Shown: positions 1 through 12,432, numbered from the stretch's first letter. The stretch is 64,000 bases of DNA from Gymnothorax reevesii (GCA_029721435.1 CM056573.1:3754001-3818000), one strand, 5' to 3'. Made by a program: numbers and translations. Notes: generated by a model from the sequence alone, not told the origin.

Positions 1-514
1 AATTTATATAAGCAAGACCTTGGAAGTCAGTAAAATGCTTTGCCTTTATCAAACGCAAACATTAGTATTCATTCATAAAGAGAGACCTGACTCCTATGGC
101 ACTGAGTCTCACAGAGAGACTGTCAGAACTTTACCATCCCAAACCACCAACAGAACAGTTTTGCAGAGAATACTGATAAAAATTACAGTAACTGAAACAA
201 AAAATGCATATGCTTGGATTTAAAAAAATTGATATCAAAATTAGTTTTGTCCTAAGAAGCAGAAGAGACCTTTTTGTTTTTGGTTCATTACTGATTTGGC
301 AAACGGTTGTGTTTGGGTCATAAGCTGTGCTGACACTCACATACACTCAGTATGATTTGTCAGAATGTCGACTGTGGCGACTGTAGCGACTGTAGCTCGG
401 GAACCACGTGATTCTGCTGGCTTATTTGCACTGGCAGATGCTTCTCACCACCCTCCTCGTCAGAAGATTTCCATCCAACTATAGTCCGGTCAGGCCGGTC
501 ACAACCCCTTATCG

Positions 515-716
515 CAGGGGTCTCAGACTGGTCCATAAAAGGGCTGAGGGGCCGCAGGTTTACAATCCAGCCAAGCAGAAGCTCACCTGATACAACTCAT
601 TTATTCAACTGGTCTCAGCCTGCACAATTGATTAGTTGATTCAGGTGTGCTTCTGCTTGGTTGGAATGAAAACCTGCAGCCCCTTGGTCCCGTTGTTGAC
701 CAGTCTTAGGCCGCTG
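515..716. mobile_element. Short palindromic MITE, hAT-like ends
   Basis: The element starts CAGGGGTCTCAGACTGGTC and ends with the complement of CAGCGGCCTAAGACTGGTC. The arms pair over most of their length (CAAGCAGAAGC...CACCTGAT). CTTATC and TTTATC next to the ends may be remains of an 8-bp target duplication. Confidence 0.7.
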
Positions 717-1080
717 GGTTTATCTAATATGGGAGGGTTTGATAAGGTGACGCTTTAGTATTTTTGTAATTAATCAGTATGGCTGAACTAATACTGGATG
801 GTCTGTTTGACTCAGAAATCACAACCGCATTAAACCAAATTTGACACGGTCTTTTCCTGTACGTTTGTGTTGTGTTCCCTGGGTCTGTCTGTTTGGTTAG
901 TCAATTTTAGGTTTTAATTATTTTAGTGGAGCGGGTAACTTGAGAATAGCAGGGAAAAAGTGCAAACAGTGATACAAGCATGAAATTCGGCATAACTATT
1001 CTTCTTTGTCTCCTGTCTCATAATCAACCTCCAGCCACACAGAATTTGACAGTTTTTCAAAATGGCTTCCTTCCGATACA
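717..1080. other. No recognisable feature
   Basis: AT-rich sequence without a convincing ORF or repeat. Confidence 0.5.
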
Positions 1081-1960
1081 TGAATATGGACATTTAATTC
1101 CTTAATCACTTATACTTTTCTTTATCATTGTCAGTGTATGCTAAAATATTCAGATCAAGCCTAGAAGTACCAAGATTATGTAAAATAGTTTCTAGAGACA
1201 TCCACGATGGCTGTCATCATATCCAAAATGGCCGCCAAAGAGCAAAATATTTGCGTATAAGTTCATATGTGCGCTAAAAGGTCAGGTAATAGATTGATCT
1301 GGGGTAAATCTAGCTGGATCAGTTTATTTTTGCAAGTAAGAAAATCATTAAGCTCTTTTTAATTAATTTTCATTCTAATTTGAAAACATGAACATAAAGG
1401 TAAATATAACATTATAATAGTGTAGTGTCTTTGCACTACCAGGGCACACTGGTTGACACTATAGCTGTGGAACTCAGCATGGGGTTCAATGCCAGCTAAT
1501 GGTAGAAATTTGTCATTAGTTTCCCAAATGCTGTTTCTCTAGCCCCATTTTAAAGTTAAACAGCCGCACCTGAATTGACAGGATGTGCCAGCGCGGGAGA
1601 GCCGAGCCAAAGAAGACGGGGCTATAGTCTTCTGGAAGGTGTACAGATCACAAGGGAATTAAATAGCATTGGATGAATGATCGGGCTAGGGGTAGGATTG
1701 TAACATATCTGAGCCCCGTTGTATCCCATATCTGAAAGTGCTCACATGTTGTATAGGTGGTAAAAGGATAAGGATTGGAAGGGTTGGTTTAGTTTATCTC
1801 TTTATGACTGTAAGAATGCCAAGATAGATGAATTCACAATGATTGTGTAGAAAATATGCCATTTTTGTAGCTTATAGGCTGAAAATATTCAAAATATAGA
1901 GCAAATTTGCCACCATTTTGAAAACGTGTCGTCCATCTTGGATATAACTATAAATTGAAG
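1081..1960. repeat. Imperfect inverted repeat arms around 1200-1260 and 1880-1950
   Basis: The left arm CCAAAATGGCCGCCAAAGAGC and the complement of the right arm (CAAAATGGTGGCAAATTTGCTC) share their core, as do nearby AAATATTC and ATCCA/GGAT stretches. This may be an old palindromic DNA element. No coding sequence is seen between the arms. Confidence 0.4.
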
Positions 1961-2065
1961 TGGCCGGTGGTTGATTTTGATTTATGGGGATATTAAGAGT
2001 TCTCATGCAAAGTCTGTTGCTTGTATCACCATTTGCACTTTTTTTCAACTACGCTGCTCCACTAT

Positions 2066-3460
2066 TTTTGTGATGTTGGTTTTTAGTCCGTGTCTCAGGG
2101 TTCACATTTCATTCCTCCCCCGTGTTAGTCCAGTCCACGTCTTACCCATGTACTGTCTTTGCTTTCTCCCCGGTCGCATCATTGTTTGTAGCAGTTTCTG
2201 TCTTAATTGATTGTGACACTATTTTGGGTGATTTAATGGATTCTGGGTTGCAGCCTTCCTTCCTTTCTTGTTTACTAATTTCCCCTTGCTTTTCTATATT
2301 ACTAACCCCTACTAACAGTTTGTTATTTTCAAGAATTTACCAACCAAACTAACATTGTACATTAGACTAACCTACTAACGAGCACCCGGGATTGTATAGC
2401 TGCACTTACTAATTGACTAATGATCTGTCAGCAGTCGCCCTGTTCTAGTCTCCGCCTCTTGCTTTTCTTTCACTGGCTTTGCAGTGTTTTCCTGCAGAAC
2501 CTTCTGTATTTATCTTATCTGTCCTGTCTCTTTCTATCCACTCTGAAATATTTATTTAGTTTATTCATCCCGTCTTTGGGATTGTCTTGTGATCCTTGTC
2601 TGAGTGTTAATGTATATATGTTTCATGTAATTAGGTTTCCCTCATGTTCCACCCCTCGTTAAATATATTAAGTTTCTGCACCTGTGTCTGCCCGTGCCCC
2701 TGCCCTATATCTGTCTCCAGCCTGCAAGCAGATTCAGATCTGACTTCGCCCGCACCTCACCACTCCTTGCCCCTGTGCACTTTCCCGCTGGTCCCCATAA
2801 TCTTCTCTGTGTTCTCCAGCCATCATGCCCCAGCCCAGCCTGCCCTGTCTGCCGTTCCTGCTCCAGTTCCGTCTGAGTCTGCCCCCTGCCTGTTGTTTCC
2901 TGAGCCTTCTTCTTGCCAGCTGTGCCATCCAGTCCTGTCCACCCTGCCTGTCGTCTCTGAGCCCCCTGGTGCCCCCTGATGTCTCCCGAGCCCCAAGCTG
3001 TTCCTGTTGCCGCCCCAAGCTGTTCCAGTCGTCCTCGTCTGCCCCCTGCTGATGTTTCCCTGCCCTTCTCCCGGCCAGCTGTGCCTTCCGAGTCAGCCAC
3101 CTGCCAGCTGTGCCCGTCTTCTCGTCCTGTGCCTGCCCTCTGCCTTTTGTCTCCAGCCTGTCCCGAGCTTCCCGAGTCTGCCCCTGTCAGTTTCCGAGTC
3201 TGCCCCCTGGTGTTCCTTTCAGTTAATTTTGGATTCCTGAATTCTCCTTCCTTCAGTGCTGTTGCACGGTGTTTCCGTTGGCTGGAGTGCCCCGTTTTTC
3301 CCCTTTCTAGTTTTATAGTTTATTTAATAAATATTTTTGGATCCCTGCATATGGCGTCTCATTCCCCTTGTCTCTTTGTTCCAGTGTTTCCCGAGTCCAG
3401 TTCCGTGTTTTTCGAGTTCCTAGTGTTTTCCCTTGTTTGTAAATTTGATGAAAACATATG
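2066..3460 (+). mobile_element. Decayed LTR-like repeat related to the solo LTR at 11.3 kb
   Basis: The segment about 2300-2460 matches 11640-11810 (GGGATTGTATAGCTGCA, ACTAATTGACTAA, CAGCAGTCGC, CTAGTCTCCGCCTC). It is followed by a 560-bp strongly pyrimidine-rich block (2680-3240), then AATAAATATTTTTGGATCC near 3327, a likely LTR polyadenylation region. Boundaries are approximate. The open frames in the pyrimidine-rich block are composition artefacts. Confidence 0.6.
2680..3240. repeat. Pyrimidine-rich degenerate minisatellite
   Basis: CTGCCCCCTG, CCAGCTGTGCC, GTTTCCTGAGCC and TGTCTCCCGAGCC recur irregularly. The plus strand is overwhelmingly C and T. It lies inside the LTR-like repeat and has no counterpart in the 11.3-kb LTR. 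Confidence 0.7.
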
Positions 3461-4559
3461 AGCTCTAAGAAGCTGCCTTCATTGGGATTATGTATTACAG
3501 CACCAGGTCCCACTGCGAGCGCAAACCCTAACAACTCTCACGCACAGTCATCGTATCCCTCTGATTTTTTTTCTTTCTTTCTTCCAATCAAGCAAACAGC
3601 AGTCGGTGACGATCGAAGGCTTTTTAGCAGCATGTCACCATCATGCAAAAATAGCATCGTGTGCAAAGAAAGGACTCGTTCCAAACTCTAATGACAGATT
3701 TGTACTCCCTGGTGCAGCGACCAATAGCTCTTAATAATGGCTGAAAATTCAGCCACGCATTTATTTTAAGCGAAAGAACCCGGCTGTATGCAACTAATTT
3801 AGACACAGCACATAGTTACACTGCCATATACAAACAAAGGAATATTTTATTTTGATTTTACAGCAGCTCTTTGATATCCAAATTGCTGTTCCTCGAGCTA
3901 AAAAAAAAAAAACAGTTGCAACAAAGAAAAATTGAGGTTGTTCACCTGCCAGGCCAATAATTTCACCGTGCTTCGTCAGGCCTACAGCAATCTCTGGCGA
4001 CAAAGTGCCTTTGTCTCAAAGTGTCGCCTCGCTGAATGGAATTATTCTGAACGATACTAACAAATAAAAAATCTCAAATTAACCTCGGAATATCACTTTC
4101 TGAGTGGTTTATGCTCGAGTTGGAGTATTATGATATTAATGAGTATGTTTCTTAGCTGAAACAGCTCTGAAGATGCCAAGAGCCCTCAGGAGTAGAGCAA
4201 ACTCATTAATGAGAGTTCTCACAATTTTTGCAATGCTTCGAGAGCTTCTAGTGTCAGGATAATAATGATCTGCCTTATTATATTTTTCCAAAAATGATCA
4301 ATGGTATGCTACTTGTTCGCCAAAGAAAATTGCTTTGCTAATCAAATGCTGACTTCTAGTGATTTTACTTAGCTGCGGTGCACTGTAAGCTACGATGCTC
4401 AATGAACGTTATTATCAATTTTCATATTGGATCTTCCAGTCAAGGTGTGAAACCGAGACTGAGCCGGTGATGCAGGTTAAATTAAACAAATAAACCAGTT
4501 TCTGAAGGAATCAAAATGTTACTCCTGCTTCAGATTTTATTCACGCGATTAACATCCTG
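3461..4559. other. No gene recognised
   Basis: Non-coding sequence with an A12 tract near 3901. No exon or repeat recognised. Confidence 0.5.
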
Positions 4560-5780
4560 ATGTAGGTTCACAGCAGGCAGCACTTGCACTGAATGCGTGT
4601 GCGGGGATGTGACCCGGGGCGCTTCGCCATCGCCGCGGTCCAGTGATCGGTCAAGGCCGCCTGCGACTGACACATTCCCTTCACGCGCACCCTCCCCCTC
4701 AGCAGTCCGTGCGTCCTCCTCCCGCGCGTCACTGCATCCACCAGCGCAAAGCGCCTCGCCACAGGATGTGGATTCTAACATTTTCAGCACTCAGTTTCAC
4801 AGGCAACGTTAAATCAGCGCAAACAAAGCCAGCTTCGTGCGATCAAACCGATAACCGGAGGGCTGCCCAGCAGGGCGAATTCCCAACAACATGCAAGCAT
4901 TTCACGACGTAATGTCTCATTTCCAGCTCAATCTGTGGCATTTTTAGACTGAGAGCCCACCCAAAGCACCAGCTACTTCTGTCAGAAATTCGACACGCCA
5001 GATTTTCCTCTCATTACAATTTGAATGCAGGAAAATCTAAACTGCGGCAGCGTAAAGGATTTTCAATTTTAATTTTCGCAGCATTACCTTTAACTTTCGC
5101 TTCTCCCGGTGCAATCCAGCCTTATTGTCCGTGTTTACCAAATGTCATTTTTTTCACATGGTGGGCGACTTCCAGAGTTCCTCGAATCCTCCAAGATTTT
5201 TGGTGATCATATCTCAATATGCTAGTTTGTTTTTCGTAGAAGAGCAAAACGGGTCATTATTATTTCAATTTTTGTAGTAGTAATTGTTCGAGTTTCCTGC
5301 AGTTCCAGCGCCGCATGCTGCGGGTCTCTGTTTGTTACACTAGTCTAATGGAACGCCTACTCTCAGTCGCTACATTGTTGACATTCGAGCGCTGACGTCA
5401 TTCTAACTCTCATTCACAACAATACGCGGTGTAGCTTGCGTTGGCGCCCCCAGCGATTGGGTTTCTGCTCAAAAAACATCCGCAGTCGCATTTGGTGAAT
5501 CGCCTTAGCGAGTGCGCGCAGCGCGCAACCTCCAGTCTTCGTAAGCAGCCTCCCGGGTGAGAGAATTCCCAGCGAGCAGAACTGCCCGCGCAGTGTGTAA
5601 TGAGGTGTACACATCAAAACGCAGCTTCACGGGAATCAATTCTCCGCAGAATCTGTGAGGAAAAAAACATAGGAAATCAGAGGAATTGTGAAAACGACTG
5701 GGCCGTGTCATTATTTTCACGCCGCACGCAGTTCCAGGTGAAAACAGCGGTAAAGCTTGGCTTAAGCGCGTGACTTTTTT
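4560..5780. promoter_or_regulatory. CpG-rich region with a perfect CRE, possible promoter
   Basis: CpG density is high at 4590-4760 and again at 5300-5570, unlike the surrounding AT-rich sequence. TGACGTCA, the palindromic CREB/ATF site, lies at 5393-5400. No coding exon is recognised. In tetrapods BACH2 lies beyond the MAP3K7 3' end with its promoter facing this way, so a bach2 first exon is one possibility; this is inference from synteny. Confidence 0.4.
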
Positions 5781-6283
5781 ATTCATAATGTCAACCCACG
5801 TGTAGAACTTTACCAATAGAAAGGTTTTTGCAATCCGCAAAAAAGAAGGACAAATTAATGAATAACCGATTGATTTATGGTTCTGTATATGAATGGATAG
5901 TGTTGTTCTAAATTGTACATTGATAACCACTCGTCTGTCATGTTGGAGAGCATGCATCCAACTTCGGTGAAAATCTTTTGCAGGCCAAGTTCACTCAACC
6001 TTTGACAGCAGCCAGAAATTCCAGCCATCCCAGATAATTCACCAACATAGTTCTACTTACTTGTCAGAACATGATCGGACACGTTATCCACGGTAAGCGG
6101 TTACCATAGCATCCGTAAAGACATCAGAAAACAACATCATACTGTATTTTGAGTGCAATCTCATTCACCCCTGCTATGTCTGGTTCACAGAGTCATTCCC
6201 ACGTATGCATGCTTATGCATGCACAAGCTTAAGATATTTGAAAAAATCAATCAATTGAACATTTTATTGATTCCTTTTTATCT
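5781..6283. other. No recognisable feature
   Basis: No exon, RNA gene or repeat recognised. Confidence 0.5.
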
Positions 6284-6420
6284 CTGCCAAAGAGGTTATG
6301 TTTCCACCCTATTCGTTTGTCTGTCTGTCTGTCAGTCTGTGAACAGGATAACGCAAACATTTATCAACAATTTGGCATGAAATTGGGTAGGATGATAGGG
6401 GTAGTCTGAGAATGAATTGA
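6284..6420 (-). repeat. Dispersed repeat end with (GTCT)n
   Basis: CTCTGCCAAAGAGGTTATGTT followed by GTCTGTCTGTCTGTC and TCAACAATTTGGCATGAAATT is the common repeat terminus whose other strand appears at 8440-8580 (CCTCCTTGGCGGAGGT). The two copies are in opposite orientation. Confidence 0.6.
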
Positions 6421-6449
6421 TTCAATTTTGGAAGCGAACCGGAACATAT

Positions 6450-6649
6450 TATATAATAATAATAATAATTATTATTATTATTATTATTGTTATTATTATG
6501 ATTGCAGCAAGTTCTGACAAACATGCAAGCAGTTAAAAATTATACTGAATTCCTTTTTGGTCATTAATTTGGCTAATTAAAGTAAGAACTCAAGCCACTA
6601 TTGCCAGTAATGTAAGTAGTAATAATAGTTATGACTACTGTATTGAGTA

Positions 6650-6682
<33 letters not shown>

Positions 6683-6690
6683 GCAGAAGA
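6450..6690. repeat. (AAT)n and (ATT)n microsatellites
   Basis: AATAATAATAATTATTATTATT around 6453-6497 and (ATT)n around 6649-6682. Confidence 0.9.
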
Positions 6691-7379
6691 GCAGTCCCAA
6701 TCCTGATGGCCGCAGAAGGTTTGGGAGGTAATCCTAATAAAATGAGCAGAAAAACAGACTGAAGAAATATTTATAAGATTACGGCACCAATCCTGGAGAT
6801 CGAGAGTATGCTTGGGAGTTTATTCCTGTTAATAAAGCTGAGAAGAAATCTTCCACATTTATCCATCATTAAAGATTAGGAATAATTTCCAAAAATGACA
6901 AACTTTCACTACAGAGATACTGACTGGTTGCTAAAGGGCAAACAACAAGTGACAATATAGCAGCTTGCTTGCTGAACATAAGGGGTATATACTATAAGGG
7001 GTATATACGATATACCGACACACAAGCAAGGGAACGGGAGACATGAATGAGCAACAACTGGTGGGGGAGGCAGGACGTCAAACCAAAGGAGACAATAAAT
7101 CTAAAAGACAAGGGAACTGCTGGAAGAAAGAACACATAACAGGGATTCACAAAGGATTTTGACATTGATTGTTCTGTTTTGACAGGACTCACATGGGACT
7201 CACATGATGTTTATTTGTCCTAAGCATCACTGGCTAAGTATTGTTAGTTTTTGAGTGTAGCTTTGCATGTAATTATACAACTCAAAGTTAGGTCCATTTT
7301 AATTCTTTATACTGGTAATGGCCAACATTCACTATGTTGTGATTTAAAAATAACACAATTAACAAGAGAACTCAGAGAA
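6691..7379. other. No recognisable feature
   Basis: Non-coding, with a short direct repeat AAGGGGTATATAC near 6980-7008. Confidence 0.5.
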
Positions 7380-8250
7380 GCGCAGCACCTCCGCCACGCC
7401 TAGCCTGCGAGCGGGCTCTCCGATTTGCGATGGGAGGCGCGAGTTGCGAGAGGATTGGGAAGAGGGAGGGAAAAGAGAGCCGCACGAAAGCCTGGGGTTT
7501 TTGAATTCCGCCCCTAATAACCTGTCAGCTCGGTTAGAATGATTAGGTCTATGCATTGGCACTCAGCAACCGTAATAATTTTTTTCCAGCGAGAGCGGTA
7601 TTTCAGAACTCTTTTGTGAATGAAGGTAATTTTGACGACAAGTACGTACGCCTGTTTTTGCAGCACGGTCACGCAACTTGCTGTAAAGAACAGACAGCGG
7701 TCCGATTGGGAAATGTAAACGGACAAAACCACATACTAGTCACCAAAATTACCTTCATTCGCTGAAGAGTTCTGAAATGAGTGCCAGTACATAGACCTAA
7801 TTAAAATTAAATTATTTTTCCGTACTGAATGTAGCCCATTATTTTGTCGCATTTAGATCACATGGGAGAGAAGCCATGTCTTCAATCGCCACTTGATTAT
7901 TCTTGAATTGGAAAACGTGTTAATAAAGGAAAACCATCTAGAATTAGTTAGGACTAACTTTTGTCAATAACTGCTCCCGAATTTTCAGGCCTGCAAGTGT
8001 TTAACTGTCAAATTTGAATTTAAGAGCTGTCAAATTCGACCAATCAGAGTGCTGCGTTCCTGGACGAACGCGGGGCACTCACAAAACCCTGGCTTTCGTG
8101 CAGGCTCTCTTTTCACTCCCCCTCCCCAATGCAGTCGCCGACTGGCTTCACTCCGCCCCTCAACTCGCGCCTCCCATTGCAAACAAGAGAGCCTGCACGC
8201 ACGCTACACCACGCCAAGGCAACTCTGCATTAGTTATTTTCGTTAGCTGA
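7380..8250. mobile_element. Nested foldback element
   Basis: Outer arms at about 7388-7504 and 8085-8225 pair through TGGGAGGCGCGAGTTG, AAAGAGAGCC and GCACGAAAGCC/GGCTTTCGTGC. Inside, a second palindrome about 7543-7802 has ends TTAGGTCTATG...TGGCACTCA and arms TTTCAGAACTCTT and GAATGAAGGTAATTTTG. No transposase. It looks like one foldback DNA element holding another. Confidence 0.7.
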
Positions 8251-8439
8251 TGTAGGGTATTATTGCATTCCACCACCAGGTGGCAGGAAAACCCAAAAGC
8301 AGGCCGATTGGAAATCTGGCCCATTGGAAAGACTTCAAATCTCTGCTAGCACGGCTGGATTTGAACTTTGGCCTATATCTCAGCTGTACTTTGGCCTAGA
8401 TGCCAAAATTTAGTCACTTGTTCCTACTTGTGCTACTCT

Positions 8440-8580
8440 AACATTCTACAAAGTTTGGTTAAAATCTATGAGACAGTTTTTGAGATTTTCTGCTGACAGG
8501 CAGGCAGGCAGACAGACAGACAGACAGACAAACCAAGCAACACCGGCAAAAACATATACCTCCTTGGCGGAGGTGAATAA
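8440..8580 (+). repeat. Dispersed repeat end with (CAGA)n
   Basis: CAGGCAGGCAGACAGACAGA followed by ACATATACCTCCTTGGCGG AGGT is the opposite-strand copy of the repeat at 6284-6420. Confidence 0.6.
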
Positions 8581-10584
8581 TATAGAACTGCAATAGTAAG
8601 CATTAATCTTCGGACCTCCGAAAATCAAATCACAGGGGCCCGTTAAAAGACATATTTGTTGTTTTCCTTCTCCAGACTTTACTGTGATTCTCCAATCATT
8701 AACTACATAAAAACATCTTGCTCATACACTGTGCGGAGGTTTTTGTTATTAGCACTGCAAGAATAACCTGTAATTTAGTCCAGTCAATTATCCAGGAATG
8801 TGCCCAGTCAAAGAAAATAGAAATGATCGACAAGAAGACTGCGGGAAGCAACGTGACAGGCTAATTTCTCCATCAGTACTGAAGGGTTGCATTCATACTG
8901 AGGCTAAAACAGCCGCAAGATTGTCCGGGGAGCACAGAGTACACAGGGCACTGTCACACATGATGGCTAAATCGGCTCCACCGGGCTGCTGGAACTCACC
9001 TTAGCCTGAGTAGCTCTCCAGTGCAGTAGCAGATAGCCAGATAGTCAGTCAGATAATAGGGCAGGAAGTCAGAGGTTGGCTGGCAGAGGACAGGAGCCCA
9101 TTCATCCTAGTACAGGTCCTAGTACAGGGCAATGGAGAACCTCAGAAACTGTCTGATTTCATTGTTGCTCTGAGCTTATATACGTTTCTCACCTAAAATT
9201 ATTGAATAAATTGTCCTTATGTTTCACCATTTTTACTCATATGTACCTAGGATGTCAATTTCAGTGCAGGGCACTGTAGCTTAACGAAAACTGCTCACTC
9301 TAATAACCTTCCATGTTTAGGTCATGAACATTCTAGGTTAAAATTATGATTGACACAAATGAACTACCTGTCTTACAGATGCCCTGGTAAATGGTCCAGG
9401 ATCATAATACTTCACGAACCTTGGATTCAAAAAAACTTTTAAGCCATAGAGTTTTCAGGTAAAACCATTTGAACTTTTCATGTATTCGCTGTTTATTGTT
9501 ACACGATTTTCCGATAGTTACAGCAGGTGCAAGGCAAATCTCACAGAATATTACACATCTACTTTCCGTGTTGCCCAAATCCATGTTTTGAAACCAGAGG
9601 TGGGATTGCAGAGCAAAAGTAGATAATGGGCAAAAATATGAAAACCAGCCGAGCAGAGCGCTGCACAGAAATGAAGACGGAATCCAAAATCAGTGATCAG
9701 GCAGAATCATAACCAGAGGGCAAAGAGAAACAAAAGGGTGAGCTAAACACTGGACATCAGACTCGAGAAAAAGACTTGAATGAAACTGTGGCAAAATAGC
9801 CGATGGCGGAGTCATCAGAAGAGGTGAATAATTTCCAGGACAAGTCTTCTATATATATTTTTTAAAATTTTTTCTCAAACGTGCAAATATTTACAGTGAA
9901 ACAAGCACAAGGAATAAATACGCAACAACACACACCAAAAAAAGAGGACTTTCCCAAAACAAAAAGAAATCAGAATGGATTCTTCGGCTACGTCAATATG
10001 ACCCAACTGAACCACTTCCCCAAGACCACAGCTCTTTCCTGTCAGCTCGCCTCCTCTCTACGGAGCCCACGGGCCTAATAGAGCAGGGAACACTTTGTGG
10101 CCCCGCCCATTTGACTGCTCCAAAATATCACTCATAAATTATAATACCATTGTTGCATAATAATAATTAAAAATAAATAAATAAATAAGCAAAGACAATT
10201 AATACAAATATACACAACCATTTCCAGAACCCCCTCACCATTTTGCCCAGTGAAAATTGTACTTCACATTATTCATAATAAGACACCCCTGTCCTAATGG
10301 TTTAACCGCCCCGCCACCAGTGGAACACCCCAATTTCTCCCAGGTGATACAGCCACTCAGTTTTCCTGACGGAACTAGGAAGTGCGTGCAGAGATGAATG
10401 GCAGTGAATTAACCTGTAATACGGAGTTGTATATACAGAGATTTAAACAATAAATGAAAAAATTAAATACAGCCAGAGTGAACGTTTGCAATTCTTGATA
10501 CCAGTCAGTATGGATACAGATGAGAGTTGAACGTGACAAGTAGTTGGATTCGAGAATGATGTGAAATTTTACGACACAAACTTT
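8581..10584. other. No gene; possible old LTR fragment about 9600-9850
   Basis: No exon recognised. The stretch 9600-9850 (AAATCAGTGATCAGGCAGAATC, AGCTAAACACTGGACATCAG) resembles an antisense retroelement border in fish, but this is weak. An (AATA)n run lies near 10170. Confidence 0.35.
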
Positions 10585-10990
10585 GCTCTTAAAGGTGACC
10601 TATCATGCTATTTTTCCAAGTTTATATTTTGGTCATTGACTCCCCTAGAGTCCTCCTGATCGCGCAAAGTAAAAATGGGTACTTATTTCGCTCATACTGC
10701 CATCCTCAAAAAACTCCATTTGTAGTCCATTGTAGTCTCTGCCTGAAACGCCTCATTGGGGTGGCTCTTCCACTATGGCCCCCCCTCCCCGTGTGCCCAC
10801 TTCCTTCTGACTGGCCAGCTCTGTGGAGGGCGGATCTAGACGGGACGAGGCAGCAGGATGCAGTTTTCCTGGTCTGGCTCCAGAGTGAAACTTGCGCGTC
10901 TCCCGAAGGAATCAACGGGGATATTCTGCAATCTAACGCAGTACATGTGTATAGATCTAATGATATTATCTTGTTCTAATAAACACAACG
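10585..10990. repeat. Probable dispersed repeat starting TTAAAGGTGACCTATCATGC
   Basis: The start TTAAAGGTGACCTATCATGC and the segment TGAAACGCCTCATTGGGGTGG resemble the stretch 44090-44300 (TTAAAGTGCGCCTATTATGG, TGAAACGCCCCAATCACTTC), pointing to a common fish element. The 124-codon frame inside is not a recognised protein. Confidence 0.4.
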
Positions 10991-11303
10991 GCGAAAGTGG
11001 AGGATGCAGAGCGAAAGTCTGGCAGCTCAAGCAGTAATTTGCTCTCGGCTACAGTTTGCTACAGTTAGTGAGTACAGCAGTTTTTCTATTCTGTAGCTAG
11101 GATGCAGGGAAAGCTAGAACCCACCCCATATAGACACATTTGTAGAACAGGTCGACATGCCCAAGTATAGACCAGAGACCGTAGAAATCCGGTGGGTCTG
11201 AGTTTAGAGGGAAACATGGACAGTGAGGAGCAGCTAAAAGTGGACCAACAGCTTATGGACTGCTTCAGTGTGTATTAGGACCTGCTGGTTCGTGTGTATA
11301 GCT
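10991..11303. other. No recognisable feature
   Basis: Short stretch left of the solo LTR, nothing recognised. Confidence 0.5.
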
Positions 11304-11308
11304 GTAGT

Positions 11309-12427
11309 TGTGATTCTGCTATTTGCTCATGTTCTGTTCTGCATTGCCCATGTTCATGCCTTGCATTTCTGACTGATCTGTGTTTCTGAATTATTACTCA
11401 TGTCTGAGCATTCTTAGGATTGTGTATTGTGTGTTGGTAATTTGGATTTTCATGTTTTATTATTTTTCATGTTCATAGTATTCATAGCCATGTTTCCTTT
11501 TCCATGCTTTGCACTTTGTCTCCCCCGTCTTGTCATGTGTGTATCTTTGCTCTCGGTCCCTTGTCTTGTGTGCCACTCAAGGTTTCTGGGTTTCAACCTT
11601 CTTTCATTATCTCGTGTTCTTCCTTCCTCTCTCTTTTACTGTCTTACTAACACATACTAACAGTTTATTGTTTCCGCTAATTACTAACTCACACTAACTT
11701 TGTATATTTTGACTAACTTACTAACAAGCACTTGGGATTGTATAGCTGCACATACTAATTGACTAACGATCTCTCAGCAGTCGCTCAATTCTAGTCTCCG
11801 CCTCCTTGCCTATCCCTAATTATCTCTGCTGCAAGTTTCTGTGGATTTCCACTTATACTTTGTGCTTTCCTTTTCTTTTATCTTGGCACTTTAGTACTCC
11901 TTAACCGGAGCTGTTGTTTTGTACTTAGGTTTGTCTTGTGATCCCTGTCTGCGTTTTGGCTACAGCCAAATTCATGTAATTAGTTTATTTCTCATGTGTC
12001 TCTGCCTGATCATTGTTACCATTGATTGCACCTGTTCTCCCTGATCATGTGTTTACCCCGGGTGTGTATATAAGATGTCTGTTTGGTTCACTTTCTTGTC
12101 AGTTCCTTCTTCCTTGTCTCCTGTGCTATGTTTTTTCGCCTTGATTCATTGTGATTTGTCTTTCTGACTGGACATTTGCCCCTTTAATATTGAGCTTTGC
12201 CTATTCCCTGTACTTTGGCCGCATTCTTGTTTTTTGACCTCTTTTGTCTGACTACGATTTTTGTGATTGGTGCCCTGTGTATGACTCTGGATTTCGCCCC
12301 TTGGACTTTTGGATTGTGGACTTTGTACTGTTGCCAGCTCTGTTGGGGGGTTTCCCCCTTCAGAAATAAAGCCTCCTTTTTGCATTTTACTGGCGTTTGC
12401 TCTTGGTTCATTTCGTAAAACCTCACA
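11309..12427 (+). mobile_element. Solo LTR, 1119 bp, with 5-bp target duplication
   Basis: The unit starts TGTGATTCTG and ends CCTCACA (TGTGA...TCACA inverted ends). It is flanked by GTAGT on both sides (11304-11308 and 12428-12432). Inside are a TATA-like GTGTATATAAG near 12064 and AATAAA at about 12365, in the expected order for an LTR. No internal coding region adjoins it. The middle part (about 11640-11810) is closely similar to 2300-2460. Superfamily is probably Ty3/gypsy, by LTR style only. Confidence 0.85.
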
Positions 12428-12432
12428 GTAGT

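Noticed and set aside
2705..3461. Several overlapping ORFs on both strands (up to 160 codons)
   Set aside because: They arise from the stop-poor pyrimidine-rich repeat; frames on both strands are equally open and low in complexity.
10605..10979. 124-codon plus-strand ORF
   Set aside because: Lies inside a probable dispersed repeat and shows no known domain.
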